Positions 44,459-56,530 are shown, counted from the first letter of the stretch. The stretch: 64,000 nucleotides of DNA from Hygrophila difformis (GCA_030278955.1 JAOANR010000006.1:51550915-51614914), one strand, 5' to 3'. The notes: generated by a model not told the origin, from the letters alone. A program made the numbers and translations.

Positions 44459-46645
44459 TGTCGGAATCGGTTTGGAACAATGTCGGGTATCGTTCCCTCA
44501 TATCGGATTCTACTTCCCAAGTTGCCGTCTCACTTTCGTGGTTTGACCAAAGAACCTTGATCATTTTGATGGTTTTGTTCCTCGTTACTCGTTCCTTAGT
44601 ATCGAGAATACGCACTGGGACTTCTTCGTAAGTCAAATCTTCATCGAGCTCAATTATCTCCGGTTGAAGTACATGTGTCGGGTCCGGCACATACTTCTTT
44701 AGTTGTGAGACATGGAAGACATTATGAACTCGATCTAAGTGTGGCGGTAAAGCCAATCGGTAGGCTAGAGTTCCGACTCGTTCTAGAATTTCGTAAGGTC
44801 CTATGTATCGAGGACTTAACTTCCCTCGTTTGCCAAAGCGCATCACCCCCTTCATGGGTGATATCTTTAGCATGACCCTATCTCCCACTTGAAATTCTAG
44901 GTCTCGTCGTCTCACGACGTCGGCATAACTCTTTTGACGGTCTTGTGCGGCTTTCATCTTCCCTTGGATCACTTTGATTTGTTGAGCCATGTCTTCGATA
45001 AGTTGTGGTCCCACTACCACGGACTTATCGTTTTCTTCCCAGCTCAAAGGGCTTCGGCACTTTCGTCCATACAATGCCTCGAAAGGTGCCATGCCGATAC
45101 TCGCATGGTAACTATTATTATAGGAAAACTCAATCAAGGGTAAATGAGATTCCCAATTTCCTTTGAATTCCAACACACATGCTCTCAGCATGTCTTCTAG
45201 TGTTTGGATTGTTCTCTCGGTTTGTCCATCCGTCATCGGGTGGAATGCGGTGCTCATTTTGATTTGAGTACCGAGAGCTTTTTGTAACTCCGTCCAGAAA
45301 TGAGAGACAAATCTACTGTCTCTATCGGAAATGATATCATGTGGTACTCCATGACGTCGTACCACATTATCAATGTAGGCTCGGGCCAATTGGTCCATAG
45401 TCCACGTGTCTTTCATTGGGATAAATATGGCTGTCTTCGTTAGCCTATCCACAATCACCCAAATCTTGTTCATGCCTTTAGGTGATCGGGGTAATCCCGA
45501 GACAAAGTCCATTGAGATGCTATCCCACTTCCAACTTGGAATCTCTAGTGGTTGCATCAATCCTAAGGGTTTATGCCGCACTGCCTTAACCTTTTGGCAG
45601 GTGAGACATCTCGCTACGAAATTTGCCACTTCCTTCTTCATTCCCGGCCACCAATAGATCTTCTTCAGATCTTTGTATAGCTTGTCACCTCCGGGATGTA
45701 CGGAATATGGCGTGTTGTGCCCTTCCTCCATCAACCTTTGCTTCAACTCGGCACATTTAAAAGGCACACACCATCTACCTTTAAAATGGATGCTTCCATC
45801 CTCGTGGACAGCAAATCCTATTGCCTTCCCTTCGGCAATATACCCTTTTATCTTCTCGAGTTTCGGATCGCCCGGTTGAGCGAGTCGAATCTCGTCTAAT
45901 ATTGGAGTTTCTACGACCATGGCACTGACCGTTTCTCTCACTGTGCCAGGATGCACAAGTTCTAACTCCAATCTTGCCAAATCCATGTACAATGCCGGCG
46001 GAATTACCGACGAGTTTGTCACGTGTTGGGTTTTCCGACTTAGGGCATCGGCTACCACATTCGCCTTCCCCTCGTGGTATGCTATCTCTAAATCGTAGTC
46101 CTTAATGAGTTCCAACCACCTTCGCTGTCTCAAATTCAACTCCTTTTGAGTGAATATATATTTCAAGCTCTTGTGGTCGGTGAACATTCGACACTTACGC
46201 CCATAAAGATAATGTCTCCATATCTTTAGAGCGAAAACGACCGCTGCCAACTCCAGGTCATGTGTCGGATAATTTTCCTCGTGAGGTTTTAGTTGGCGTG
46301 ATGCATAGGCTACGACTCTCGAGTCTTGCATCAAAACACAACCTAAACCTTCCTTCGAAGCATCGCTATATACTTCGAAGTCACCATTCTCTGATGGTAA
46401 TGTTAATACGGGTGTGGTTGTGAGTCGTTTCTTCAGCTCTTGAAACGATGACTCACATGCTTCGGTCCACTCGTATTTTGCTCCTTTCTTAAGTAGCTGG
46501 GTCAAAGGACGTGCAATCCTTGAAAAGTCCCTTACAAATCGTCTATAATATCCGGCTAATCCAAGGAAACTCCTTATTTCCGTTGGACTTTTCGGAGTTG
46601 CCCATTCAGTTACGGCAGAGACTTTTGCCGGATCCACTGATACTC
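44442..46645 (-). CDS. pol: Pol C-terminal part: RT end, RNase H, integrase, chromodomain-like tail
   Basis: 731 residues after the frameshift. It begins in the RT connection ([12 protein letters not shown] is encoded as [11 protein letters not shown]), then RNase H ([54 protein letters not shown]). Integrase follows with an HHCC zinc finger ([27 protein letters not shown]) and DDE residues in [18 protein letters not shown] and DGQTERTIQ. The C-terminal [19 protein letters not shown] and [19 protein letters not shown] resembles the chromodomain-like tail of the Tekay/Del group, which guides insertion to heterochromatin. The length after the frameshift matches the family. Confidence 0.92.
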
Positions 46646-49168
46646 CATCACGGATACTATGTGTCCGAGAAATGCCACTTCTTTCAGCCAGAAGTCACAT
46701 TTCAACAGCTTGCCGTATAGCTGATTTCTTCGCAAGATTTCCAACACTTGACGTAAGTGTTTCGCATGCTCCTCCTCGCTCTTCGAGTAGATCAGGATGT
46801 CGTCAATGAACACTACGACACACTGGTCTAACAATTCTCGGAACACGTTGTTCATGAGATTCATGAACATGGCCGGAGCATTTGTTAACCCGAAGGATAA
46901 CACTGTGAACTCGTAATGGCCATATCGTGTTCGAAACGCCGTCTTTGGAATGTCCTTCTCGGCAATCCTCAATTGATGATACCTAGATCGCAAATCGATC
47001 TTCGAGAATACTGAAGCTCCCTTCAGTTGATCAAACAGATCCTCTATTCTCGGTAGGGGGTATTTATTCTTAATGGTCACTTGGTTTAGTCCTCGGTAAT
47101 CTATGCAAAGACGTAGTCCTCCGTCTTTCTTCTTGACAAACAAAACCGGTGCTCCCCAAGGGGACGTACTCGGTCTTATGTAACCTTTTCCCAATAGCTC
47201 CTCGAGTTGTTCCTTTAACTCTTTCATTTCCAGTGGTGCCATCCGGTACGGAGCTTTTGAGACAGGCTCTGTCCCCGGGATGAGATCTATGGTGAATTCA
47301 AGATCTCTCTCAGGTGGCATGCCCGGAACGTCTTCAGGGAACACGTCCGGGTATTCTCTTACCACTGGTATGCTATCAACCTTGTTCTCTTCCGCCTCAA
47401 GGTTGTGCACATAGCACGCATATAGTTCATACCCCTTACGCATCAAGTTTCTTAGTTTAAGTGCACTAACGATTTTGTTACTTTTCTTAGGGGGCTGAGA
47501 GTAAAAGATAACTCTCTTTCCCCTACTTTTTGACAAGGTGATCTTTTGCTTTTGGCATTCGATCACTGCTTTATACTGGGATAGCCAATCCATCCCCAGT
47601 ATGATGTCAAAGTCTCTTAAGTTAAATTCTACCAAGTTCGCGAAGAATTCTACGTTCTTTATCACTATAGGAATTCCGTTATATCGTTTAGAGCAAGACA
47701 CTACTTCTCCAGAAGGCAATTGAATTCCTAAGCTAATTCTCTCGCACTTAGGTAGATCTAACTCAGGCACTATCCTTGATGCAATAATTGAGCAACTAGC
47801 TCCGGAATCAAATAAAATTCTAAGGGGTGTATTCAAAACGTGAAATGTACCTGCCATCACTTCTCCTTGCGCAGGCACGTCCGCTTGGTTCACCACGTTC
47901 AGCCTCCCCATAGGGCGTCCCTGATTGCCCTGCTGATTCGCATTCGGCTGCTGATTTTGTTGCTGGTTTTGATTCTGTGGGGGCGGAGGTCGTTGGTTCT
48001 GGTTCTGGTTTTGCGGCCTATTTTGAGGGGGTCTGTACCCTTGGTTATTCCCGTTTCGACCGTTTTGGTTTTGAGGCTGTTCTTGCCCCGCGACCAAATC
48101 GTCCCTCTTCGTTATGTTCTCGAGCCTAGTTCGACATTCCCGTCGAATGTGACCCATTCGACCGCATCGGTAACAAGCGCCTTGTTGCGGGCATCCCCTT
48201 GCCAGATGTGGTCGTCCACACCACGGGCAAGGCGGTACCGGATCTTCTTGATTGAACCTCCTTCCCGTGTTGTTTTGTTGGGGCCTATTCGACCCTCTGC
48301 GCTGCTCGTTCCTTCCAGTGTTGTTCTCGTTTCTTGAGTCTCGGCTTCTCTTGTCTTGAGGACCCCTGCTGGACTCCCCACTCACCCTTCTTTTCAGCTG
48401 CTGCACGCGTGCTACCGCTACAGCGCGATCGTATACGGCTTGCAAATCGGGGTAGTGTACCCCCGCGATCACTTCGCGCACAGACAGGTTCAGTCCCATC
48501 TCGAACTTCTGTGCCTTCTCCGCATCAGTAGGCACTAGCCTTGGTGCGAACCTCACCAGCTCCTTGAAGCGGGTGTAGTATTCCTGCACCGTTTGGCTTC
48601 CTTGCTTCAACGACAGGAATTCTTCGTACATGGCGGCTTTGGTACTCAAGGGATAGAATCGATCCCTGAGTAGTTCCATCATCTCCATCCACGAGTAAGG
48701 CTCGTCATCTTCAGTTAGTTTGGCTTGCGTTGCTTGCCACCAGTCATCAGCTTCGCCTCCCAAGTAGTATGAAGCGACATGTACCCTCTCTCCTTCCGGA
48801 CATTTGACCGCTCCCAGCAGCTTGTCAAAAGTCCGGATCCATTCCTCCAGTTTAGCTGGATCCTCCTCACCAGCATAGTGGGGCGGCTGGTAGGGATTCA
48901 CCATCGCTAGGTAGTTAGGGCGAGCTTGGGGCGGAGGTACCGCCGCAGCTTGACCCTGGTTGACTTGCGTGTTCCCGAGCGCAATCAACACTTCCTCTAT
49001 CGTCCTAAGACGATCGCCCACATTGTTCGGTGCGGGGGCGTCCCGCGCACCTTGGGGTTGTTCCATTTCAGGTTGAATCGGTTCAGTGGCGTTTGGTAGT
49101 GTCTCAGTAGGAGTTTCAGTGGTGGTTTGGGGAGCGGTTTGAGTCCTTCCTCTTCCTCTGGGTGCCAT
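46610..49168 (-). CDS. gag-pol: Gag, protease and N-terminal RT of the Tekay-like element
   Basis: 852 residues from ATG at 49168 (MAPRGRG); an upstream ATG at 49210 is possible but lacks family-like sequence. Gag core at about 75-270 ([47 protein letters not shown]), then atypical and canonical zinc knuckles ([27 protein letters not shown]), an N/Q-rich linker, aspartic protease ([17 protein letters not shown]), and RT up to FIDDILIYS and LGHIVS. A 1-nt shift near 46645 puts the rest of RT in another frame, overlapping the downstream frame by 28 bp. Family members have this as one polyprotein, so the break is probably a mutation or a sequencing error. Confidence 0.92.
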   Translation of the reverse strand: MAPRGRGRTQTAPQTTTETPTETLPNATEPIQPEMEQPQGARDAPAPNNVGDRLRTIEEVLIALGNTQVNQGQAAAVPPPQARPNYLAMVNPYQPPHYAGEEDPAKLEEWIRTFDKLLGAVKCPEGERVHVASYYLGGEADDWWQATQAKLTEDDEPYSWMEMMELLRDRFYPLSTKAAMYEEFLSLKQGSQTVQEYYTRFKELVRFAPRLVPTDAEKAQKFEMGLNLSVREVIAGVHYPDLQAVYDRAVAVARVQQLKRRVSGESSRGPQDKRSRDSRNENNTGRNEQRRGSNRPQQNNTGRRFNQEDPVPPCPWCGRPHLARGCPQQGACYRCGRMGHIRRECRTRLENITKRDDLVAGQEQPQNQNGRNGNNQGYRPPQNRPQNQNQNQRPPPPQNQNQQQNQQPNANQQGNQGRPMGRLNVVNQADVPAQGEVMAGTFHVLNTPLRILFDSGASCSIIASRIVPELDLPKCERISLGIQLPSGEVVSCSKRYNGIPIVIKNVEFFANLVEFNLRDFDIILGMDWLSQYKAVIECQKQKITLSKSRGKRVIFYSQPPKKSNKIVSALKLRNLMRKGYELYACYVHNLEAEENKVDSIPVVREYPDVFPEDVPGMPPERDLEFTIDLIPGTEPVSKAPYRMAPLEMKELKEQLEELLGKGYIRPSTSPWGAPVLFVKKKDGGLRLCIDYRGLNQVTIKNKYPLPRIEDLFDQLKGASVFSKIDLRSRYHQLRIAEKDIPKTAFRTRYGHYEFTVLSFGLTNAPAMFMNLMNNVFRELLDQCVVVFIDDILIYSKSEEEHAKHLRQVLEILRRNQLYGKLLKCDFWLKEVAFLGHIVSVMEYQWIRQKSLP

Positions 49169-49435
49169 TCTGGTACAAATAGGATAGTTTAGGACTGATG
49201 AATTTAGCATATAGTCTAAGCAATTTCTATGAATGTATATGTGTGTAGTAATTTAGCACGTGGTGCTTTGTTCGGATTGAGAAGCATCGTACGCTTCGGG
49301 GTTTTATTTTATTTTGTTTTGTTTGTTTTGATTTAAAAATAAATCGGGCATTTTATTTCCTCAAAAGAAATTTTAGTACAAAAGTAGAAATATTTTCCTA
49401 GCAAAATAATATCTAACAATAGAATCTCTAGTGTC

Positions 49436-49762
49436 TCATGACGTCCTCCGGTGGGGTAGCAGGATCTTCCTCCGGATCTTCCTCCTCCGAACTCGCGGTA
49501 GTAGGTCGTCAAAGATAGTGTTTAAATCTTGCCCGTGGGCATCGATGTATTCCTTTAGTATTAAGTTTTGTGTAGTGAGGGTTTGAACTTGGCGCTCGAG
49601 TTGGTTTATGCGGTGATGATCCGCCTCTCTCAAGTTGCCCATGTGATGTAAATTGGCCTCCAATTGAGTCATACGGTACTTCATTTGCTCTAGGGTTTGG
49701 TGGGAATCGAGATGAACGCTCATCATCCTGACCATCAACTGCATCATGTCTTGACTAGCCAT
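49436..49762 (-). CDS. Small coiled-coil ORF in the Tekay-like leader
   Basis: 108 residues from ATG at 49762, upstream of gag in sense. Residues 1-75 have heptad-like spacing of Met/Leu/Ile (MMQLMVRMMSVHLDSHQTLE, MTQLEANLHHMGNLR, INQLERQVQTLTTQNLILKE), then a DD-containing linker and an Arg/Lys-rich end. I do not recognise a family. The TR-GAG leader has no equivalent frame. It could be an upstream ORF or a true accessory protein. Confidence 0.5.
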   Translation of the reverse strand: MASQDMMQLMVRMMSVHLDSHQTLEQMKYRMTQLEANLHHMGNLREADHHRINQLERQVQTLTTQNLILKEYIDAHGQDLNTIFDDLLPRVRRRKIRRKILLPHRRTS

Positions 49763-49793
49763 CTAGCGCAAGCAAGAGATCTACGTTAATATT

Positions 49794-49927
49794 CGCCAAG
49801 ATTCTAGGTTCGAGTTTCCAAGATTCTAAGTTCAAGTTTCGCCAAGATGCTAAGTTCAAGTTTCGCCAAGATTCTAAGTTCAAGTTTCGCCAAGATTCTA
49901 AGTTCAAGTTTCCAAGATGCTAAGTTC
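49794..49927. repeat. 22-24-bp minisatellite in the Tekay-like leader
   Basis: About six copies of CGCCAAGATTCTAAGTTCAA plus GTTT, with T/G variation in the middle and loss of CG in two copies. Confidence 0.88.
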
Positions 49928-50131
49928 ATAGCAGAGATGCGACATGCATATGCAAATGATAGTTCCCCCCAATAATAATTTAATACACCATATATTTTTC
50001 CATGGGTTTTAAAATAAAGAATAAAAATTCTTCCATGGAAATAATACTTTAAAATTTAAAATAATAGTCAAAATATTACTAGTAGTTTAAAAATAGTAAT
50101 GGTTTAAAAATAATAGTTTAAAAATAGCCGG

Positions 50132-50143
50132 GCTCTGATACCA
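50132..50143 (-). promoter_or_regulatory. Primer binding site (tRNA-iMet) of the Tekay-like element
   Basis: Sense TGGTATCAGAGC, three bases from the LTR end. The same site is used by TR-GAG. Confidence 0.92.
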
Positions 50144-50146
50144 ACT

Positions 50147-52965
50147 TGTAACACCCCGGTTTTTGGTCACCCAGGTCGGGATGTCACCGCCACATCTCCC
50201 TAGTAAGACACGGTTTCTCCGAGCTTACTAAAGAGATGCAAGGCTAGGTATTGCAGTATTTAAAAACATTTAAAGCATTCAAAATAGCCCATACAATATA
50301 ACTCGAAAATAATAATAGCATAGCGCAGCGGAAATATTTAGTTTAGTACAGTATCGCAGCGGAAAATATAAAAAGGGCCGACATGGCCAAAACACGGGTT
50401 AAACAGGCCCGTTCATAATGTAGTCTACGTACGAAATTTAAAAGCAAAATAAAAATTCCCAAAATCCCATGCATGATTCGTGCTCACACATGCTCATTCC
50501 ACATATTCTGTAAAGAAAGGAATAAAAATGGTTTTGATCAGCAAAATTGCTGAGTAAGTTAACACATGCATGATCGTAGGGTTTAAAAGCCATAACTTTA
50601 ATAATTTAACAAAAGCATGATAATAACATAATATTTAGTTTCATCTAATCCATATCCAATAGCATAATTTATCTCAGGCTCTATTTAATAACACATATCA
50701 CATGGTTCAAGATAATAGCCATAATTTAAATAAAACATTTAAATAATTTAATTTGACAACAATATCATTTAATCTAGTTTAATTTAATTTAGAATCCCCT
50801 TTACATTCCCGATTTGGTATTTCAAAGTTTCACGATAAAAATCGCGATGTCAACAAGTTTAGCCGGTAGCCCGGCGGCCGCAGCCGTATCAGCCATACCC
50901 AGTACCACTCCGGAGCCTCGGGAAACCCATACGGATATTCACGAGAGTGTAGGCTCTAAGTTTCGCCATTTTGGCAATATCACATTTCAAGTATAGCGCG
51001 CGGGGTCACCATCGTCCATTACGGCACGAAGTGAATCGTTAGGGGGCACCCTGCAGAGCACTCACCCCTAATTTTAATTTATCAAGTTTGTAAGGGGATT
51101 TAGTTTTTAAAAACTGCCTTCCATTGTATTAATTTAGAAACAATATCTCAATTCGTTTCAACCCTAAAGGTTAATTCCATGTTTCAACAAGATTTCAAAA
51201 TTTCGTTTCGGTAAATCACAGTTTACTCCAAAATTCGTCAAAAATCAGATTTAATTCCAAAAATTCCAAAATTTCATATCTGACTCGGAAACATCAAGAT
51301 CTACAACTTTTGTGTTTTAACTTTTTCAATCCGAGATACCTAAGTAGGTCAAAATCGCCAATTTTCGCATAACAAGAAATCTGTCCGAGTTAAACATGTC
51401 ACAGTTTAAAGATTTCAAATTCTAACATAACAATTCAACTCCAAACTTAATGAAATTTGACAGGGATCATCTTAAGACATTTATCTACAATTTTCATGTT
51501 TGGCCAAAGATCTAAAACAGCCTAGATCCTATGTCAAAAACGAGATCAAGATCATTCCTAAGTTCTGTCCAAGATTTCAAGATCTAGAATCAAACAGTTC
51601 GGTTTCAACAGGTTTTCACATATCAAATCAACTCCAAAAATTCTCAAATTTTTGCAGTAGCTAGGTCTAAGTCTTAGGAACGTTTTTCGTGTTTTAAGTT
51701 TTTCCGTTTGAGTTCGTTTTGAGGGTCGGAAAAATTCACCAAATCTGTTGCGTCGGTAGAAAAACAAAAGTGGACAGATTTATGGTTCTTGTTGAATCTT
51801 TTAGGTTTCGAATGTTTTAAAATCTCCCAAAACCATGTAAGGTTAACTTACAGTATCTATGAACGTCGGGAATGTCCAATTCGGAGGCGTGGCTTCCAGA
51901 TCACCGTTTCTCCTCTCCGTTCGTCGGGTTCTACGATCTAGATTCGATACGGGGGTGTAGAAAGAAAAAGGAGATGATTAGGATTCGTTTTCGAATCGTT
52001 TATTGAATAAAGATTGGACCGAGACTTACCACGACTATGGAGATCTGTAGAGAAACTCGTCCAACAGCGTTCGTCTTGGTTTCGTGCCTCCGACGACTCC
52101 GGATTTAGGGTTTCGAACGTATAGAGTGTTGTAGGATTTTGTAAACTTGTTCGGGGCTCCCAAGGGGCTTATTTATAGAATTCTCAATCCCTAGGGCGTC
52201 CACAACCGACCTAAAGGTCTGGAGTCGAGAGATGTTCAACCGAAAGTCGAAAAATCCGCGTTCGGGCGAGAGATTCACGCAACAACCAAATCTGTGGGGT
52301 GGCGCGGTCGTGGCGCGCTGAACCTCCTTTACCGCGCGGCCACCGCGCCGACTTCGCTTGGACTTCGGTCCGGGCGGGTCGTGCGATCCGTCGTGCTTTT
52401 CCGCCTCTCTTTCGGGTTCCTATCCCTCTATGCTCCCGAATTCCGATTTCCGGGGTATATTCGGGTTCATACTTTCTCTCTAATTTTATTCTTAGTCTAA
52501 TTGGATGTTTTGGACTCGAATACTCGATCGAATACTCGAGTTCATTAGTGTCGGGTTTTGGTGTACCATTTATCCATCCTTTTATTTAACTAAATTCCTT
52601 TAATTCCTTTTTAAGTAAAAGTTTCATTTCTCATTTCCTTATCTTTATTTATTTCTTTTATTTACTGGATTTGTTTATTTATTTATAGTATTTATTTTAT
52701 TTATTATTTATTTATTTAATTATTGTTTTATTTTATGTTGGAAAATTCTCGGGTATTACAGTCTACCCTCCTTAAGAATCAACTTCGTCCTCGAAGTTGT
52801 GTTTCGGCTTTTCTCGTCTCGTGCTAAGGTCTTGTGTTTGTTTTATTATGTTGTGACTGAACTTAGAATTAAAACTTCTAAGCTGCCTACGTACCCGGTA
52901 AAGGGATCAAGCCATAACGTAGTTCAAAATTTACAAAAATGCACGAAAAATTAGGGGGTATGACA
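50147..52965 (-). repeat. Tekay-like LTR, right copy (5' LTR)
   Basis: 2819 bp. It ends at TATGACA (52965), directly before AAACT, proving that the true LTR start is the outer TGTCATACCC and not the inner TGTAATACCC at 52760. TATA box at 52170-52177. Confidence 0.92.
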
Positions 52966-52970
52966 AAACT
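52966..52970. repeat. Target-site duplication AAACT, right of the Tekay-like element
   Basis: Matches 41598-41602. Confidence 0.85.
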
Positions 52971-53689
52971 ACCTTAAATCTATCAAAGGATACTTATTAA
53001 GTGTTTATGCACTTATTGAATCTAAAAACAAGCATTAAACCTAACTGTAAAAAAAATAAGAAAATGATCAAGAGGCCCAATATGCAACAAACAGTAGCAA
53101 CCCATGAAGAGGAGTCCATAACAGATTTTTGGGAAGCAAAACCTTGATCATTCCAACAAAATATGGTTTAAAATACACCCATAGATTAAGTGTTTTTAAC
53201 CCAAACTACAAAAATAAAATAAGCTGGAAAAAGTGAACACTAGCCACACTAATTTATTACAGAAATTAAACTAAAACTACACTAAGATCTACATTGCATA
53301 AAAATAAAACTATCTACACTAAAAACTACTTGAGAGCACAGTGGTGCCCCAAGAATAAAAATTAAACTGCAAGTGTGGCTAGGTTACTGTTCAAAGGGGT
53401 TGGGAGGATATATTTATAGAGTGGTGGAATTAAGCCCTAGGCCCATTCAAGGCCCACCAGTCGCTAAACAATTGTGCCTGTTCGCGGAACAAATCTGGTT
53501 CAGGACACAATTTTTAGCTCCAGGATGACGCACAGGAGGGGGCGGGAGCTCGAGTCCAGGGGGAAAAGACGAAAATATTATGCCTGCGGGAGCTGAGGTC
53601 CCGGGACCTTGTGATTGATAGAGCATGTGGGGAATTCAATATTGAGTGCACATGGTGTCACGTGACTGAGGCTGCTCTCTCTTCTCTGT

Positions 53690-53950
53690 GTCGCGGTCGC
53701 GTTCCATTTCCCAGTCGTGGTCCATGTGTTCGCGGAACATTGTTCCGCGACACAGATTTTGTGTCTTGATACTCCCAGTCTCTAACCATTTTCTGTGTCG
53801 CGGAGCTCTTGATCGCGGAACATGGTATCTCGACCCGGGATTTGTTTAGCGACACGGATTTTGTGTCTCTAAACATCCCCGGTCTTTAAACAATGTCCCT
53901 GTCTCTATGCTCCGTGTCGCTATACATGGCATCTCGACCCGGATTGGGAT
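53690..53950. repeat. GTCGCGGA/TTCGCGGAAC palindrome cluster in LTR A
   Basis: Includes TTCGCGGAACATTGTTCCGCGA in outline (arms CGCGGAAC and GTTCCGCG, about 53729-53750) and several half sites such as GTGTCGCGG and GCGACAC. Confidence 0.65.
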
Positions 53951-54880
53951 TTTTTTCTTTCTCGACAGGCTTTTTTTGTTTTCTCTTTACTCTTTTATTT
54001 CTCTCTTCTTTACTCCATTCCTCTTTCTTCTTCCTCCATTATTTTCTTCCGCCAGTTTCCTTTCCATCTTCTTCTTCTTCTTCCCAAATTTCTTTCTCTT
54101 CTTTCCTCCTCCATTTTTGTTCTGTCCTCTTCTCACTTCCAGTTTCTTCTTCATCCTCCATTTTTCTTGTCTCCAGTTTTCATAAATCCTCCATTATTTT
54201 CTTCTTCTTCTCAATTTCTTTTTGTGTGTCTGTTGGGTTGAACTTGACGGAGATGAAGGTGGAAGCGGCGGCGGATCTGGTGGGGCGATGGCGGAGGCGA
54301 GAGGCGGCGACGGTGCACTGGCGGCGGCGCTGGGATGGTGGAAACGAGCGGAGGGAGCGAAGGCGCTGGTGTGACTGTGGCTTGAGGGCTTGATTTAAAT
54401 TTTTTTATTTTGGGGGTTTTGTTGGTTGTGGTGGTGGCGCGATCGGATTTGGAGAAGGAAGGCAGGGGGTTGGAAATGGTGGCGATGGGAGTCGGAGATG
54501 GACAGGGTGGTGGCGTTGGCTGTCGGAAATGGGGTCTGTTGAGGGTGGATCCGAGAGGCAGCTGCGGCGGCTGTGGGATGAGATGAGGGCGGTCGGAATC
54601 GGCGGATTTGAGGGCGAGCGGCGGAGATGTGGGTGCTGGAAATGGGATGGGTGTGACTGTTGGAGGAGATGGAGGATGGAGAAGAGGACGGAGATGGAGT
54701 TTGATGATGAAGGGCGGATGGTGGTGGCCGGCGGCGGCGGCGCCGCCTGCGGCAGGTTAGGGTTAGGGTTAGGGTTAGGGTTGGAGGTTGTTGTGACTGT
54801 GGGCTTGTGGAGTGATTGGGCTTTAGTTTGTTGGGTTGGATCATTGGGCCTTGGAAAATGGACTGGACCAAATTAAATTA
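53945..54880. other. Pyrimidine tract followed by GC-rich purine block inside LTR A
   Basis: About 280 bp of C/T-rich sequence (53945-54230) then about 550 bp rich in GGCGG, GGAG and GGTGG on the plus strand. Frames on both strands (for example 53893-54393 plus, 54395-54871 minus) are low-complexity and resemble no family. It may be a captured gene 5' end. It contains (TTAGGG)4 at 54757-54780. Confidence 0.45.
54757..54780 (+). repeat. Short (TTAGGG)4 interstitial repeat
   Basis: Four exact TTAGGG units. Most plant telomeres use TTTAGGG, so this is likely a chance or slippage microsatellite. Confidence 0.85.
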
Positions 54881-55337
54881 AACACCTGCAATTAATTAAA
54901 TATGGATTAGTGGACCAATTAATGCTTAACTAAAGCAGAAAATGGAAATAAAATAAAAATAGAGGTAAATATAGAAATTAAAAATATATACATCAAAATA
55001 TATATAAAAATATAAAATATAATAAATAAGGATATTTGCTCCACTTGATATTTTGTTTGTGTTCTGTTTAATGGATCCGTGTTCCACCGAATAGATATTA
55101 CCAAACCAAATTTATCAAGTGTGGGGTTTTAATATTTTTATCATGTTTTCGGCTTTTTTAATATAAATTTAATAAAAATAACTTGTATTTTTCAATAACA
55201 GCTTATTATTTATACAAACTTGCATATATCTGTCAAATTCGACTGCTTTCTTATTTAAATAAGACCGGAATGCGATCAAATGTCCGTATTAGACACGGAA
55301 ATAGATTGAAAATAATGGTCAATTTTGGCCATTATCA

Positions 55338-55342
55338 ATGTA
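55338..55342. repeat. Target-site duplication ATGTA, right of solo LTR A
   Basis: Matches 20635-20639. Element C resumes here. Confidence 0.8.
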
Positions 55343-55702
55343 GATATAACAATTACTCAAGAAAATATGATTGTTAGTGCATATGGGAATTCCAAAGTAA
55401 TCAGAATCATAAAACACCATCCATAACTCAAATTATAACATTTTAACAACAATTTCCAGCAGCTTTAATATGTATGGACAGATTTGATAGATAATAAATT
55501 TCAGAATTCGCCAAAAGCAAAACATCATAAGTTCTATAACATAATTTACAGCAAAATGCCAACAACTATAGCAAAATATACCCTCATTCTTCATGATAAC
55601 TCAACCCTGTATGATGTATTAAATAAATGGTTTATACATTGAATAACTAAATGGACCTGTTGATGAAGAATTTCGGGAATGTGATCATAATAGAAACTCC
55701 TC

Positions 55703-55743
55703 CATCCTCACACTTAAACTGAACTACCAGTTTAGTTTAAGTG
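55703..55743 (-). other. Hairpin-TGTGAGGATG module
   Basis: 10-bp stem CACTTAAACT/AGTTTAAGTG extended by a G-T pair and AACT/AGTT, 3-nt loop; sense continues TGTGAGGATGGAGGAG. Confidence 0.7.
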
Positions 55744-56280
55744 CATAATGAAAGATTTAAAATGTGGGATTAAAACTTTTTAATTTCAAAAATAAGAATA
55801 TAGCATGCATTTAAAAAGTTAGACTGAATTAGATCATACCTTTTAAATAGATAAAAATTTTCAGCTTTTTTAATATGATCTATACATCATAATTTATTGA
55901 TTTTAATACCCGCATTGTGTAAAATCATAAAGATTCGACACTTCAACAACATTAATCCCGCTTCTTCATCAATTATCATGGTTATTTACTTTCCTGTTAT
56001 CAAATCAACAGCTCACAACATTCCAGTTTAACATGATTCAAGTAAGAGCTATTTTATTAGAATTAAAAACATGCATAAACATAACTTAAACATAAATATA
56101 AACTTAACCACATGCTTACCATATTCACTATAAATAAAACACCTAAGTAGTGCATAGCAGAGCAAACCAATATTCATAGCAAAAACATCCAACCAAGTAG
56201 CAAGATATTTCTTATACATTATTTGTGGAACCTGGTTACACAAAAACTTTGGGTTAGTGATAAATATATGCATTCCTCTC

Positions 56281-56322
56281 CATCCTCACACTTAAGTTTA
56301 AACCAAAAGTTTAACTTAAGTG
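56281..56322 (-). other. Hairpin-TGTGAGGATG module
   Basis: 10-bp stem CACTTAAGTT/AACTTAAGTG with further pairing after one bulge; sense continues TGTGAGGATGGAGAGG. Confidence 0.7.
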
Positions 56323-56530
56323 CAATATATAAAGCAAACATATATCAACCTAGAATGTGGGATCTAAACAACACCAATATATTTTATTTTACAAGCTATA
56401 AGTTCTAAGTCTCTTACAAATTTAAGAAAATCACCTTTTAGAACTTAAAACTTATTATTAAAAAAGAACCCATTTTTAAGTTATAAAAACTCCCTTTTTG
56501 TTAAAAATTTCAGATTTAATGCTTAAAGTT

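Larger units (their letters stand above)
41603..52965 (-). mobile_element. Tekay-like Ty3/gypsy chromovirus, nearly complete
   Basis: 11.36 kb with TG...CA LTRs of 2816 and 2819 bp, TSD AAACT, tRNA-iMet primer site at 50132-50143, PPT at 44419-44434 and one gag-pol frame (49168 to 44442) broken by a single frameshift near 46645. Domain order is gag, PR, RT, RNase H, IN, chromodomain-like end, i.e. Ty3 order. It shares LTR ends (TGTAACACCCCGG), PPT and PBS with the TR-GAG element. The LTRs differ at few positions by eye, so insertion is recent. Confidence 0.92.
52971..55337 (-). repeat. Solo LTR A, segment 3
   Basis: Ends in GGCCATTATCA like LTR B; the last 150 bp align closely with the end of LTR B. 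TATA box (sense TATAAATA) at 53411-53418. It includes a palindrome cluster at 53690-53950 and an extra strand-asymmetric block (53945-54880) not seen in LTR B, which explains most of the greater length of LTR A. Confidence 0.82.
55343..56530 (-). other. Element C internal region, right part
   Basis: AT-rich, no supported ORF. It carries two hairpin-TGTGAGGATG modules (55703-55743 and 56281-56322). In sense it precedes 19596-20634. It is cut on the right by the Sirevirus LTR. Confidence 0.6.

Noticed and set aside
53893..54393. 166-codon plus-strand frame as a gene
   Set aside because: It is the translation of a C/T tract followed by a GGCGG-rich block, and lies within LTR A.
54757..54780. 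(TTAGGG)4 as a telomere remnant
   Set aside because: Only 24 bp, inside an LTR, in a plant context where TTTAGGG is expected.
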